A stretch of DNA of 64,000 nucleotides from Deltaproteobacteria bacterium (GCA_016713425.1 JADJPE010000005.1:2294001-2358000); one strand, 5' to 3'. Shown: positions 23,748 through 33,115, numbered from the stretch's first letter. Translations and numbers: made by a program. Notes: generated from the sequence alone by a model not told the origin.

Positions 23748-25841
23748 GTGAAGAATCAGAAGCAAGACCATTGGCGTAGACACAAATCTGGAGGTTCCAG
23801 CGATGTGAAGCCGTCGAACGTCGCTCCGCCGCCGAGCGAGCCCCGCGGCGACGGCGGAGCTCGAGACGAGGCTGGGGCCAGCGTGGAGCGAGATGTTGGC
23901 GCCGAGCCGGCGCACGGAGCCGAAGGCGAGTCGAGCCCGGCTTCTTGGTTGGTTTGGCTGCGCGCGCAGCTCAAGACCGAACGGATCGCGGTGCTCGCAG
24001 TTTTGGTTCTCGGTGCGCTCATGTTTCTTCCGTACCTCGGATCCCTTGGGTTGTGGGATCCTTGGGAGACGCACTACGGAGAGGTCGCACGCGAGATGAT
24101 CGCGCGCGACGACTACCTCTATCCGCATTGGGAGAGCGCCTACTTCTTTAGCAAGCCCGCGCTCACGCTGTGGTTGATCGCGTTCGGACTCGTGATCTCC
24201 GGCGCCGAGGGCGCCCCGCCCGGTGAGCCGCTTGGCGCTTTCGCCGAGTGGGGGGTCCGGCTGCCTTTCGCAATCATCGCGATCTTCACCTTGTGGGCGG
24301 TCTACCGAATCGGGCGACAGATCAAGGACCGCGCGACCGGGATTCTTGCGGTCGTGGTGCTCGGATCATCCGCTCAGTTCATCTTCATCGGCAAGCAGGC
24401 GATGACCGATATGCCGCTTGTCGGCTTCCTGACGGCAGGCTTCGCCTTCTTGATCGCCGGCGCCTTCGACGTCGATGCCAACAAACCGGCAACCCGCGGA
24501 ATGAAGCTTGCGGCGAGCGCGGGCATCGGATTCTCACTCTTTCCCCAGCTCTTCCTCATTGGTCGCGAACTCCATGGACTCGCGGTCTTTGGGCTCCTGA
24601 TGGTCGGCCTTACCGGAGCCGGCTTCATCGCCGGGCTTTGGCTTTCCGGGGCTCGTCGGGACAGCTACCTTGCGGGCTTCTACGTTTGTGGCGCCCTGGC
24701 CGTCCTCGCAAAGGGGCCCGCGGCCCTTTTCGTGCTTGGCGTCGTCCTGGTCTTCTATCTCTTCTTCTCCGGCGACGTGGGCCTCGTCCTTCGCGCCCGA
24801 GTTTTGGCGGGCGCCGTGCTTTTTTGGCTCGTCGCGGCGCCCTGGTACGCGGCGATGGCGGTGTTCCCGGGGCGAGACGACGAGGGCAAGACCTTCGTCG
24901 ATCGCTTCTTCCTGCACGACACGCTGGCGCGCGTCGGCAGTGGCGTGCACGGGGACCGGGCCGATCTTGGCTACTTCCTGGAGCAGATCGTCTACGGCAT
25001 GTTCCCGTGGGCGGCCACGATTCCTATGGCGCTTGGATTGGCGGCCCGATGGCCCGATGAAGAGCGTTCGGTGGAGAAGCGGCGTGTCGTATTGCTCGTC
25101 TTGATCTGGGCGGTTGGCAGTTACGTCGCGTTCTCGATGAGCCAGACGAAGTTTCACCACTATATCTTTCCGGCACTCCCCCCGCTGGCGGTCCTCATTG
25201 CCCTTTGGTTTTCGTGGGTTGCGGAGGCGCCTGGCCAACGTCTTGGGCGCTATCAGATCATTTTGGTCATCGCGGTCTTTGCGGTCGGCGCGCGCGACCT
25301 CATCAACGACCCCCAGTTGCTGGTGAATCTTTTCACCTACAAGTACGACCGGGACTATCCACGCGAGCTCAACCCGCGCGCGTTCATCGTCGCGCTGGTG
25401 ACGCTGGGGAGCTTGGCGATGGCCTGGTTCTACCTTTGGCGCCAACGCGCTCGCATGCTCCTCGCCTTCATGGGGATGGGCGTGGTCTTCGGGGTCTGGG
25501 TGTCGCATAAACATTTCAATTTCTTGGCCCCCCACTGGAGCCAGGCCCACCTCTTCAAGACGTTTTATGAGGAACGTCGGGGTAATGAGCCGAGCTACGC
25601 GTACCAGCTCAACTGGCGGGGCGAGACGTTTTACAGCCGCAACACGATCCTCCAGGTGAAAGAGAAAGGCGCGAATCAAAGGATGCGTGAGCTCGTGGAC
25701 CGACCGGGCCGCGAGTTCATCATCACGGAGCAGTCCCGGTTTCAGACCCTCAGAAATGCGCTGAGCCCCGACAAGCGCGATAAGGTCCGCATCCTCGATC
25801 GCTCGAGCAACAAGTTCTATCTTTGCGTCGTGGAGGAATGA
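23748..25841 (+). CDS. GT39/ArnT-like membrane glycosyltransferase
   Basis: 697 residues from GTG 23748 (an in-frame start at 23694 lies upstream of the predicted transcript start). A ~75-residue polar, disordered cytoplasmic head precedes about eleven transmembrane segments. The first periplasmic loop reads LWDPWETHYGEVAREM, with the acidic residues typical of ArnT/PMT transferases, then YPHWESAYFFSKPALTLWL. Later KGPAAL and SQTKFHHYIFPALPPLA match the family. A C-terminal soluble portion (FYSRNTILQVKEKG) ends the protein. It probably transfers a sugar from a polyprenyl carrier to a lipid or protein acceptor outside the inner membrane. Unlike the 3040 gene it is not in an LPS operon, so the acceptor is open. 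Confidence 0.85.
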   Translation: MKNQKQDHWRRHKSGGSSDVKPSNVAPPPSEPRGDGGARDEAGASVERDVGAEPAHGAEGESSPASWLVWLRAQLKTERIAVLAVLVLGALMFLPYLGSLGLWDPWETHYGEVAREMIARDDYLYPHWESAYFFSKPALTLWLIAFGLVISGAEGAPPGEPLGAFAEWGVRLPFAIIAIFTLWAVYRIGRQIKDRATGILAVVVLGSSAQFIFIGKQAMTDMPLVGFLTAGFAFLIAGAFDVDANKPATRGMKLAASAGIGFSLFPQLFLIGRELHGLAVFGLLMVGLTGAGFIAGLWLSGARRDSYLAGFYVCGALAVLAKGPAALFVLGVVLVFYLFFSGDVGLVLRARVLAGAVLFWLVAAPWYAAMAVFPGRDDEGKTFVDRFFLHDTLARVGSGVHGDRADLGYFLEQIVYGMFPWAATIPMALGLAARWPDEERSVEKRRVVLLVLIWAVGSYVAFSMSQTKFHHYIFPALPPLAVLIALWFSWVAEAPGQRLGRYQIILVIAVFAVGARDLINDPQLLVNLFTYKYDRDYPRELNPRAFIVALVTLGSLAMAWFYLWRQRARMLLAFMGMGVVFGVWVSHKHFNFLAPHWSQAHLFKTFYEERRGNEPSYAYQLNWRGETFYSRNTILQVKEKGANQRMRELVDRPGREFIITEQSRFQTLRNALSPDKRDKVRILDRSSNKFYLCVVEE

Positions 25842-25863
25842 CCGTAAGCTGAGATATCGTCCG

Positions 25864-27453
25864 ATGACTAGCTTGCCTCCCTCAGTGCCCTCGCCGACCG
25901 AGATGCCCACCCCGGACCCGAATCGACGTCGGCTCCTGATCGTGTCCGACATGCACCTCGGCCGTGACTGCAACTACATTACCGGTTTCAAGCATCGCAC
26001 GCGCCCGAACCCGGAGTTCGACCGGGCGTTCATCGACATGCTCGACTACTACACGGTCGGGCAGGAGCGGAGTTGGCGAATCATCTTCGGAGGCGACTTC
26101 ATCGACTTCATCGAAGTCGTCGTCGTGCCGGGCAGCGATAGTCGGCTGCATTTATCGTTCGAAGTCACCGACGAAGAGAAGGAGTTCGGTCTTGGGACCG
26201 AGGCGGAGCGCGTGTGCGTGAAGCTCGAAGAGACGCTCGACTACCACGAGGCCTTCTTTCGTCGTGTGGCGCGGTTTGTCGCCGACGGGGGCGAGATCGT
26301 CGTGCTCCGAGGCAATCACGACGTTGAGCTGCACTGGAAGAAGGTCCAACGCGTTTTTCGGCAGCGTCTTTCATCGTTCGCATACCAAGGGCTCGAGCTT
26401 GGCATTGACGAGGTCATCGACATTCGCAACGAGTTTCAGACGCGGATCTCCTTTGCGCCCTGGGTCTACTACGAGCCCAATCGCATCTACGTCGAACATG
26501 GTCATCAATACGATGCGTATTGTTCGTTTGATTCTCAGCTGTATCCGTTGAGCCCGACGAACCAGCGACGCATCGATACGCCGTTGGCGGCGTTTGCGAT
26601 GCGGTATTTCGTCAATCTCCTGACCGACTTCAAGGCCCACAACGCCGATGTCTGGAGTACGCGTGACTACCTCGCGTGGCTTCGGGCACGCGGTTTTGCG
26701 GGTGCCTTCTATGTCGCTCGCATGGGGTTGAGCACGGGGTTGCGCACTTTGAGCTATGCGGTTCAGATGGCGCTCGGCTTTCGGGTGCGTCGATATCGAG
26801 AGGAGCACGAGAAGTTGCTCGTCGAAGAGGCGGCGAGGCTCCGCATCACGCCCGAAAAATTGCTCGCGGTCGACATGCTTCGCCACATGCCGGTGAACCG
26901 GAATCTCCCGGAACTCATCCGGCTTCTCTTTCTCGATCGAATCATGCTCGCCGCCGGCGCGCTGCTTTTGACGTTCCTCATCCTCCTGGTCTTCGATAGC
27001 ACGTGGCCTCAACTCATTGGGGTCGTGCTCACGGCCATTTTGGCGTTGAGAATCAACTCTAGGATGGCGCCTCGGCGATTCTTGCTCCCGGGCCCAAAGC
27101 AGGCGCAGGCCGCCGCCCGTATCGCGGAGATCCTCAATGTCCCCTCGATCGTCATGGGGCACAGTCACGTCCGGCGCGTGAGCGAGCTCGGCGGCGGGAG
27201 GCGCTACATCAACTCCGGTTGCTGGCTGCCGCCGCTCCCCGGGCAAGATCATGTGGATGCAGCCGCCCCCTGCAGTTGCCGATTTGCTCACGTCGTGGTC
27301 GAGAGTGATGGTCAAGCCGATCTTCGGATCTTCTGTCGAGCAACGCGCAGTGTGCGCGTGTCGGACGTCAAGACGACCGACGTCTGGATGGGCGAACGTG
27401 ATGATGAGCAGGGCGTTCGTGCGGCGCCCGCCCCCGCTTTGACTTCGCAGTAG
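25864..27453 (+). CDS. Membrane-anchored calcineurin-like metallophosphoesterase
   Basis: 529 residues. All metal-binding motifs of the superfamily are visible: SDMHLGRD (about 29-36), FGGDFIDF (about 75-82), LRGNHDVE (about 143-150), VEHGHQYD and the late GHSHVRR. Between the last two motifs two adjacent hydrophobic segments (MLAAGALLLTFLILLVF and LIGVVLTAILAL, about 360-400) form a membrane hairpin, so the active site is assembled from parts on both sides of it in sequence. Resembles LpxH/UDP-pyrophosphatase-like and YbbF-like phosphoesterases only at the motif level; the substrate is unknown. TATCGT lies three bases before the ATG. Confidence 0.82.
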   Translation: MTSLPPSVPSPTEMPTPDPNRRRLLIVSDMHLGRDCNYITGFKHRTRPNPEFDRAFIDMLDYYTVGQERSWRIIFGGDFIDFIEVVVVPGSDSRLHLSFEVTDEEKEFGLGTEAERVCVKLEETLDYHEAFFRRVARFVADGGEIVVLRGNHDVELHWKKVQRVFRQRLSSFAYQGLELGIDEVIDIRNEFQTRISFAPWVYYEPNRIYVEHGHQYDAYCSFDSQLYPLSPTNQRRIDTPLAAFAMRYFVNLLTDFKAHNADVWSTRDYLAWLRARGFAGAFYVARMGLSTGLRTLSYAVQMALGFRVRRYREEHEKLLVEEAARLRITPEKLLAVDMLRHMPVNRNLPELIRLLFLDRIMLAAGALLLTFLILLVFDSTWPQLIGVVLTAILALRINSRMAPRRFLLPGPKQAQAAARIAEILNVPSIVMGHSHVRRVSELGGGRRYINSGCWLPPLPGQDHVDAAAPCSCRFAHVVVESDGQADLRIFCRATRSVRVSDVKTTDVWMGERDDEQGVRAAPAPALTSQ

Positions 27454-27565
27454 AGTGTGCTTGTCTGGGGCACTGACTTCTCGATACAACGGACATCACA
27501 ACGTCAGTCGAGAAGCGTTCGCGCGGATGGATTTTCGACGGACCTGATTTCAGCCGAGCGATTCG

Positions 27566-28762
27566 ATGGGAGCGAGCGAAATTGTTGCCCGAGACCTGAC
27601 CGAGGACGAGATCATTCGCGTCTTCGCTCGCCCTTCTCCTTCTCCTTCTCCTTCTTCGTCGACGCGCGAGGCGCTTTCGTCTTCGCTCGCTCTCAGTCGC
27701 CCGTCGTTCGAATCCTTGATCGTCGTTCCAAACGGCGATGACGCTGCGGCGTGGCGAACACCAGCCGAAGAGGTCTCCGTGCTTTCGACCGATACTTTGG
27801 TCGAAGACGTTCATTTCTCCCTCGCTTGGGACGAACCGAGGCGGCTTGGGCGCAAGATGATCGCAGTCAATCTGAGCGACCTCGCGGCCATGGGTGCCCG
27901 GCCGGCCTATGTGTTTCTGTCGGTTTGCGTTCCACCGGCGTTGAGCTACGCAAGGCTCGTGGCCATCGCCAAAGGCGTGCACGAGATCTGCTGCGAGCAT
28001 GGCATCACGGTGCTCGGAGGCAATGTGACGCGCGCGCCGACCTCACTCGTATTGGGCGCCACCGTCGTGGGGTATTCGCGTCCGGAGCGTCTCATTCGGC
28101 GAGCCGGTGCTTCGCTGGGCGACCACATCTTCGTGACGGGTACGCTCGGGGCGGCGAGGGCTGGGCTTTTCTGCCTTCAGGCGGGCGAGCCGGGCAGGGC
28201 GCCGCGACTGGTTGATGCCCAGCTCGATCCCACGCCCCGGACCGAGGCGGGCCTTCGGCTTGCCGAGAGCGGTTTCGTCCGCGCGATGTGCGACCTCTCC
28301 GATGGTCTCGCGACCGACCTCCGCCGACTCCTTGCGTCAGCGCAGGGGTCAGGGCAGGGGTCAGGGCAGGGGTCAGGGCAGGGCGACGTCCACGACCTCT
28401 CGCAAGCCGATGTCGACCCCGACGAAGCCTTGCGCCCCGACACCGGGCGAGACCAAGGCGGCAAGCTTGGCGCGGTCATCGATCTCGCATCGCTGCCTGT
28501 GTCGCCCGAGTTGCGCGCGTTCGCCGCGCGGCGTGGGGTCTCGCCGTACGATGAGGCGCTGCTTGGGGGAGAGGACTACGAGCTTCTCTTCGTGGTCTCA
28601 CCGCAAGACAGCCCGCGCGTTGCCTCACTTCTCTCGTCGATCGTGTCGGTTGCCCACGTCGGCGTGATCGATGGAACGGGCGTGGTGAGCGTGCAGCGAG
28701 ACGGAAACCTCCGACCTCTTCCGAATGGGGCATTCTCTCATTTCTCGGGGCAATCGGGATGA
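27566..28762 (+). CDS. thiL: ThiL, thiamine-monophosphate kinase
   Basis: 398 residues, longer than the usual ~330. Phosphorylates thiamine monophosphate to the diphosphate using ATP. Motifs: NGDDAAAW (metal-binding Asp), STDTLVEDVHFSL, GRKMIAVNLSDLAAMGARP, LGGNVTR, FVTGTLGAA, MCDLSDGLATDLRRL and LLGGEDYELLF. Two low-complexity insertions account for the extra length: SPSPSPSSS near residue 25 (cttctc repeats) and GSGQGSGQGSGQG at about 260-272 (12-bp repeat), the latter right after the DGL motif. The stop overlaps the next gene (ATGA), coupling it to a response regulator. Confidence 0.92.
   Translation: MGASEIVARDLTEDEIIRVFARPSPSPSPSSSTREALSSSLALSRPSFESLIVVPNGDDAAAWRTPAEEVSVLSTDTLVEDVHFSLAWDEPRRLGRKMIAVNLSDLAAMGARPAYVFLSVCVPPALSYARLVAIAKGVHEICCEHGITVLGGNVTRAPTSLVLGATVVGYSRPERLIRRAGASLGDHIFVTGTLGAARAGLFCLQAGEPGRAPRLVDAQLDPTPRTEAGLRLAESGFVRAMCDLSDGLATDLRRLLASAQGSGQGSGQGSGQGDVHDLSQADVDPDEALRPDTGRDQGGKLGAVIDLASLPVSPELRAFAARRGVSPYDEALLGGEDYELLFVVSPQDSPRVASLLSSIVSVAHVGVIDGTGVVSVQRDGNLRPLPNGAFSHFSGQSG
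28343..28383 (+). repeat. 12-bp in-frame repeat inside thiL
   Basis: Three perfect copies and a partial copy of caggggtcaggg, read as Gln-Gly-Ser-Gly units within a solvent loop of ThiL. Confidence 0.92.
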
Positions 28763-29136
28763 CGCCGCGCATCATGATCGTGGATGATCAAGAGGCAACG
28801 CGGCGACTTCTCCGTGAGATTCTCGCCGCGAATGCCTTCGAAGTCGTCGGCGAGGCGAGCAACGGCGATGAAGCGGTACTCCTTTTCGATGTGCTGCGAC
28901 CCGATGCAATCACGATGGATCTCGTGATGCCCAAAATGAACGGGCTCGAGGCGGCGCGTGCGATCCTTTCTCAGGCCCCCATGACGGTCATTGTTCCTGT
29001 CTCGGGCCTTGCACATCCGAGCGTCCAAGCCGCCTCCTTCGACGTGGGCATGAAAGGCTTTGTCGCCAAGCCTATCGATGCGCGTGAGCTGCTCGGCGAA
29101 TTGCGGGAAGCGCTCAGCCTTGAGGACGCGCAGTGA
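28759..29136 (+). CDS. Single-domain CheY-like response regulator
   Basis: 125 residues, receiver domain only. Metal-binding acids D9/D10 (MIVDDQ), phospho-acceptor D54 in ITMDLVMPKMNG, the switch Ser S82 (VPVSG, where Thr/Ser is expected) and K104 in FVAKPID are all present. No output domain, so it acts by protein-protein contact or as a phosphorelay intermediate. The start overlaps the thiL stop, and a histidine kinase-like gene begins about 50 bases downstream, suggesting a partner. Confidence 0.92.
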   Translation: MTPRIMIVDDQEATRRLLREILAANAFEVVGEASNGDEAVLLFDVLRPDAITMDLVMPKMNGLEAARAILSQAPMTVIVPVSGLAHPSVQAASFDVGMKGFVAKPIDARELLGELREALSLEDAQ

Positions 29137-29185
29137 CCGGCCGAACCTGCCCGACGCTTGCCATTTCCTTGAATCGTCGCCTACC

Positions 29186-30526
29186 GTGTTCGAGGTGAGC
29201 GGGCAGACCAGCAACACGGAGTCGTCGGTTGACTTGTGCTTCTCTGCGCTCGCGGATCTCGCGGAGGCGATGCTTGACAGCGACGCTCCGGCTTCGGCGT
29301 TTCACCGCGTCGTCACGCGTCTTGCGGGCATCACCTCGGGCACGCACGCGTCCTTCGTCATGCTGAATCAGGGCTCGGCGACCGAGGGGACGCTCGCCGC
29401 CTCGACGTTGTCCGACGCCACGCTCGGTGTTCCCGTGGACCTCTCGGCATGGCCATCAAGAGAACGGGTCCTGCGCGACGGACAGACGACCTTGATTCTC
29501 GGATTGATCCAAGGCGTTGGTCTGGGTGAACCACCTGCCCCGAGCGCCGGGGCTTCGGTGAGCACAACGATGATTCCCGTGTTCCTCGAGCGGCGGGTGG
29601 AGGGCGTCTTGCTGGTTCGGCACGACGGCCCGGAGGCCGCGAAGCTTACGCCCGATAGGCTGAGATTCGGTCAGAGCATCGCGAGCATGGCGGGCATTGG
29701 TGTTCGAAGTCATCGCCTCCATACGTGGATTCGCGATTCCAGTGAGGCCCGCCGTTCGGATCGTCTCAAAGCCGAGCGCCGTATTCAGCAGATCGAGCGA
29801 TACCAACGGTTCTTCGACTTTGCGGGCGATGGATTGATCATCGTGGACGGGCGCGGCCACATATTGTTTGCGAATCGTGCGGCGCAATCGAGCCTGGGTT
29901 TTCTGCCTCCGGCGATTACGCGCGTCGCGCTCAGCGATATCGTTGCGCCAGAGGGACACGAGGCGTTGGATGTGCTCCTGGTAGGCATCCGCCGGGGTCG
30001 ATATCACCGCGACCTCGAGGTCCCGATCATTCGATCTTCGGGAGAGCAGGCGTTGCTTTCCGTGACCTCGGCGTCGCTCGATGACACGACCGCTTCCGAA
30101 CAGCAGGCGGCCAACCCACGGCTGCGGCCGGCGGATTCGGTGGCGATCGTGTCGTTTCGTGACGTGACAGCGACGCGCCACCTTGAACAGGCGCTCCGTC
30201 AGGCCCAGCGCAAGCTCGAGCTCAACGAACGCCAGACCGCGATCGTAGAACTCGCGGGCGCGGCGGCCCACGAGCTCAATCAGCCGCTGACCTCGATCAT
30301 CGGGACACTGGAGCTGCTCGGGCGCAAGATGGCCCCTGACGATCCTCACCGGCGACCGATTGAGCTTTTGCTTGCGGAGGCCGACCGCATGGCAGAGATT
30401 GTGCGGAAATTTGGGCAGATCTCACGATACGAAACCAAGCCTTACCTTGGAGCGACTGACATCGTCGATCTCGACCGAGCTGCACGCAGCGGAAGCTCGG
30501 GTGGGCACGAACCGGGGCAGGCGTAA
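29186..30526 (+). CDS. GAF-PAS-HisKA sensor lacking a catalytic ATPase domain
   Basis: 446 residues from GTG 29186 (GTG 29195 is also possible; the upstream in-frame start would overlap the regulator gene). Soluble; no transmembrane segment. N-terminal ~170 residues look like a GAF domain (LAGITSGTHASFVMLNQ, IPVFLERRVEGVLLV). A PAS domain follows from about 212 (YQRFFDFAGDGLIIVDGRGHILFANRAA) and a DHp/HisKA helix with H362 in AGAAAHELNQPLTSIIG. The protein ends about 85 residues later at YETKPYLGATDIVDLDRAA, with no N, G1 or G2 boxes. It can thus be phosphorylated only by another kinase, or serves as a scaffold. Partner candidate is the CheY-like protein upstream. Confidence 0.82.
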   Translation: MFEVSGQTSNTESSVDLCFSALADLAEAMLDSDAPASAFHRVVTRLAGITSGTHASFVMLNQGSATEGTLAASTLSDATLGVPVDLSAWPSRERVLRDGQTTLILGLIQGVGLGEPPAPSAGASVSTTMIPVFLERRVEGVLLVRHDGPEAAKLTPDRLRFGQSIASMAGIGVRSHRLHTWIRDSSEARRSDRLKAERRIQQIERYQRFFDFAGDGLIIVDGRGHILFANRAAQSSLGFLPPAITRVALSDIVAPEGHEALDVLLVGIRRGRYHRDLEVPIIRSSGEQALLSVTSASLDDTTASEQQAANPRLRPADSVAIVSFRDVTATRHLEQALRQAQRKLELNERQTAIVELAGAAAHELNQPLTSIIGTLELLGRKMAPDDPHRRPIELLLAEADRMAEIVRKFGQISRYETKPYLGATDIVDLDRAARSGSSGGHEPGQA

Positions 30527-30550
30527 CACGAAAGAAGGTTGCTCTCCGGC

Positions 30551-31903
30551 ATGAGCGCGCGCGAAGTCAATTTTGATGGACTGGTCGGACCGTCCCACCA
30601 TTACGGGGGGCTGTCGTTCGGAAACATGGCGTCGGCGGCGCACGAAGGTTCGCTGTCGAACCCGCGGGAGGCGGCGCTCCAAGGACTTGCCAAGGCGCGT
30701 GCGCTTCATCGGCTCGGGGTTGCGCAAGCCTTCTTTCCTCCTCATATGCGACCTGAGCTCTCGCTGGCGAGGCGGCTCGGCTTCTCAGGCACCGACGCCG
30801 ACGTCTTGGCTTCGGTCGGCCGAGAAGCGCCGCTCTTGCTGGCGGCTTGCTATTCCGCGTCGAGCATGTGGACCGCAAACGCAGCGACGGTCTCGCCGAG
30901 CGCCGATAGCGCCGACGGAAAGGTTCATTTCACGCCGGCCAATCTTCAGAACAAGATCCATCGAAGCATCGAGACGCCCACGACAGCTCGCATCCTTCGG
31001 GCGGTCTTCGACCGCGCCGAGTTCTTCGTGCATCATGAGCCCCTGCCTTGTTCGGCCGCGCTTGGCGATGAGGGCGCAGCGAACCACACGCGCTTTGCGC
31101 CGTCCCATGATGCGGCGGGGATTCAGCTCTTCGTCTGGGGCGAAACCGCGGCCAACCCGTGGAATCCAAGGCCGAAGACGTTCCCGGCGCGACAGACGCT
31201 CGAGAGCACCGAGGCGCTTCGTCGTTTGCACCAGGTCCCTCCTTCGCGGGCCGTGTTCGCGCAGCAGCGACCGGAGACCATCGACCAAGGCGTGTTCCAC
31301 AACGACGTGATCTCGGTCGGCTATCGGGATATCTTTTTTGTCCACGAGGCGGCCTTCGTCGACACCGACGAAGTGATCGCGGCGCTTTGCGGGCACTACC
31401 AACGGTCGACCGGCGCCGAGCTGCGGGTGATTCGGGTGAAGGAAGCTGAGATCTCGGTCCCGGTCGCCGTCTCGACCTACCTCTTCAACAGCCAGATCGT
31501 CGAGGATGCGAGTGGTCGCGTGCTTCTCGTGGCGCCGATTGAGTGCAGCGAGAATCGTGAGGTCTCGGCGCTCATCGATCGCCTTGTGGACGGCGATTCT
31601 CCGATCGACGCCGTCCACTACTTCGACTTACGTCAGAGCATGCATGGCGGCGGCGGTCCCGCCTGTCTTCGGCTTCGCGTTGCGCTGACCGACGATGAGT
31701 TTTCGGCCGTGAATCCGGGGGTCCTGTTCTCGGAGCAGCTCGACAAAGCTTTGTGTTCCTGGATTGAGCGCCACTATCGCGACCGACTCTCTCCGGCCGA
31801 TCTCCTCGATCCGGCGTTGATGCAGGAGTCGCGCGCGGCGCTCGACGAACTCACGCAGGTTCTGAAGCTCGGATCGATCTATCCGTTTCAGCTTGCGCCG
31901 TGA
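30551..31903 (+). CDS. astB: AstB, N-succinylarginine dihydrolase
   Basis: 450 residues. Hydrolyses N2-succinylarginine to succinylornithine, CO2 and ammonia in the arginine succinyltransferase pathway. Start at 30551 (MSAREVNFDGLVGPSHHYGG) matches the family; AGAAGG lies about 12 bases before it. Conserved segments are VGPSHHYGGLSFGN, SSMWTANAATVSPSAD, HFTPANLQNKIHRS, NDVISVGYRDIFFVHE and the catalytic Cys in GGGGPACLRLRVAL (C372). No other ast genes are in the window. The 3' end overlaps a convergent gene by 53 bases. Confidence 0.93.
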   Translation: MSAREVNFDGLVGPSHHYGGLSFGNMASAAHEGSLSNPREAALQGLAKARALHRLGVAQAFFPPHMRPELSLARRLGFSGTDADVLASVGREAPLLLAACYSASSMWTANAATVSPSADSADGKVHFTPANLQNKIHRSIETPTTARILRAVFDRAEFFVHHEPLPCSAALGDEGAANHTRFAPSHDAAGIQLFVWGETAANPWNPRPKTFPARQTLESTEALRRLHQVPPSRAVFAQQRPETIDQGVFHNDVISVGYRDIFFVHEAAFVDTDEVIAALCGHYQRSTGAELRVIRVKEAEISVPVAVSTYLFNSQIVEDASGRVLLVAPIECSENREVSALIDRLVDGDSPIDAVHYFDLRQSMHGGGGPACLRLRVALTDDEFSAVNPGVLFSEQLDKALCSWIERHYRDRLSPADLLDPALMQESRAALDELTQVLKLGSIYPFQLAP

Positions 31904-33035
31904 CCCGCGGCCATGCGCCAGGGGGTATCATGATGACGCCCTCGTGGTAATTGAAGTTGTCGAAGGTCCGGTTCTCCACCGCCCGACGCTCGTGGATCTC
32001 CGGGCTTTGATGCGATTCGTTGATCGTGGCGCCCAGACCGCAGAACACGTGATAGGCACCGTGCGCGATGCCCATCCAAAACGGCACCTGGGCGAGTTTC
32101 TCGAGGCCCGATGGGTCGTGGGCCGCACCAGGCGCTCGGAAGTTGACGATGACGTCGTCTGGATAGATCACACCCTCATAGGCTCGCCCGGCTTTTGCCA
32201 TCGCGTAGGTCGAGCGCGCCCGCTCGGAGCCGCTGCCTTCGGTGAGGTCGTCGGCCCAAAAGATGGCTTCCCATCCGTCCTTCTGGAGCTCGGCGCACAG
32301 ATACTCCCCCTGAACGTTGTGGCGTTTGACGATCGAGAAGATCTCCATCCAGCGCCCGAGGATGGCGTCGGCGCGTTCGACTTGACCCTCGGCCCGGTAT
32401 TCGGCGGCCACCATCTTGTAGGCGTTGCCGACATGGCGCAGGACCCAATCGATGCAAGCCGTGTTGTCCGGACCGTAGGGGCGAGTGATGGCGGGGCCGC
32501 TGATGTTCTGATCGTCTGTTTGGCGCCAAGGGTAGAAGGCGTTTGGGAGCCCCGCATCGCGGAGCCTCTCTTCGATGTAGGCGCGTTTCTGACGCTCTGT
32601 CCGTCGCCCGAACGCACTCGTGTCTCCGTATAAAAGACCGATGCCAAGTGCGTTCATGCAGCGGTCTTGCTCCGCCTCGAAGCGATGGATCGAGTCTCGA
32701 CCGGCCTCCATGAGTCGAGCACCGAAATCCTTGCCGTATTGCGACTCGGTTACGCGTAAGATTCGCCCCGAACGGGTCGTTCGGCCGAGGGTGTTGCTCG
32801 TGATCGTGTTCCGGCGCCCATCGGTATCGAAGCGATCAATGACGTCGAACAGCGCGCCCGCGGCCCGCTCGCCCTCGATGGCGTCCGATTTGCGTGCGCC
32901 CAGCTCGCCGACAGCCTCCGCTGCTTCGGGGTCGACCGTCGTCAGCGCGTCTTTGAGTCCCGACGCGGAGATCGGGCGGTCACGATGGCGCGCAACAAAA
33001 GCTTCACGTGTTTGCACTGAGGATACTGAAGTCAA
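31851..33035 (-). CDS. Unrecognised 394-residue protein of the heme-oxygenase locus
   Basis: I do not recognise this family. The TTG start is well supported by AAGGAG six bases upstream. No signal peptide or membrane segment. The N-terminal 30 residues are polar; residues about 62-75 (LFDVIDRFDTDGRRNTI) resemble a degenerate EF-hand-like turn. The central part is rich in aromatic and charged residues: FYPWRQTDDQNISGPAITR, YGPDNTACIDWVLRHVGNAY (its only well-placed Cys) and EGEYLCAELQKDGWEAIFW-like text; near the end MGIAHGAYHVFCGLGATINE. The Cys and His could form a hydrolase dyad, but that is speculation. It overlaps astB tail-to-tail and is followed upstream by another unknown gene in the same orientation. 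Confidence 0.75.
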   Translation of the reverse strand: MTSVSSVQTREAFVARHRDRPISASGLKDALTTVDPEAAEAVGELGARKSDAIEGERAAGALFDVIDRFDTDGRRNTITSNTLGRTTRSGRILRVTESQYGKDFGARLMEAGRDSIHRFEAEQDRCMNALGIGLLYGDTSAFGRRTERQKRAYIEERLRDAGLPNAFYPWRQTDDQNISGPAITRPYGPDNTACIDWVLRHVGNAYKMVAAEYRAEGQVERADAILGRWMEIFSIVKRHNVQGEYLCAELQKDGWEAIFWADDLTEGSGSERARSTYAMAKAGRAYEGVIYPDDVIVNFRAPGAAHDPSGLEKLAQVPFWMGIAHGAYHVFCGLGATINESHQSPEIHERRAVENRTFDNFNYHEGVIMIPPGAWPRVTAQAETDRSIRASEPA

Positions 33036-33115
33036 AGGAGTCTCCTTGGCGCGTCAAGTCACGCTCAGAAACCCGGCCTCGCGAGTCGGGTGGGGGATCG
33101 ACCGGACGTTGGGCA

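Noticed and set aside
24534..25973. 479-codon minus-strand frame over the second GT39-like gene
   Set aside because: No motif; overlaps a clear membrane protein on the plus strand.
27477..27515. Inverted repeat CTTCTCGA / TCGAGAAG between the phosphoesterase and thiL
   Set aside because: Perfect 8 bp but a 23-base loop and no T-run, so a terminator call is not supported; may be chance.
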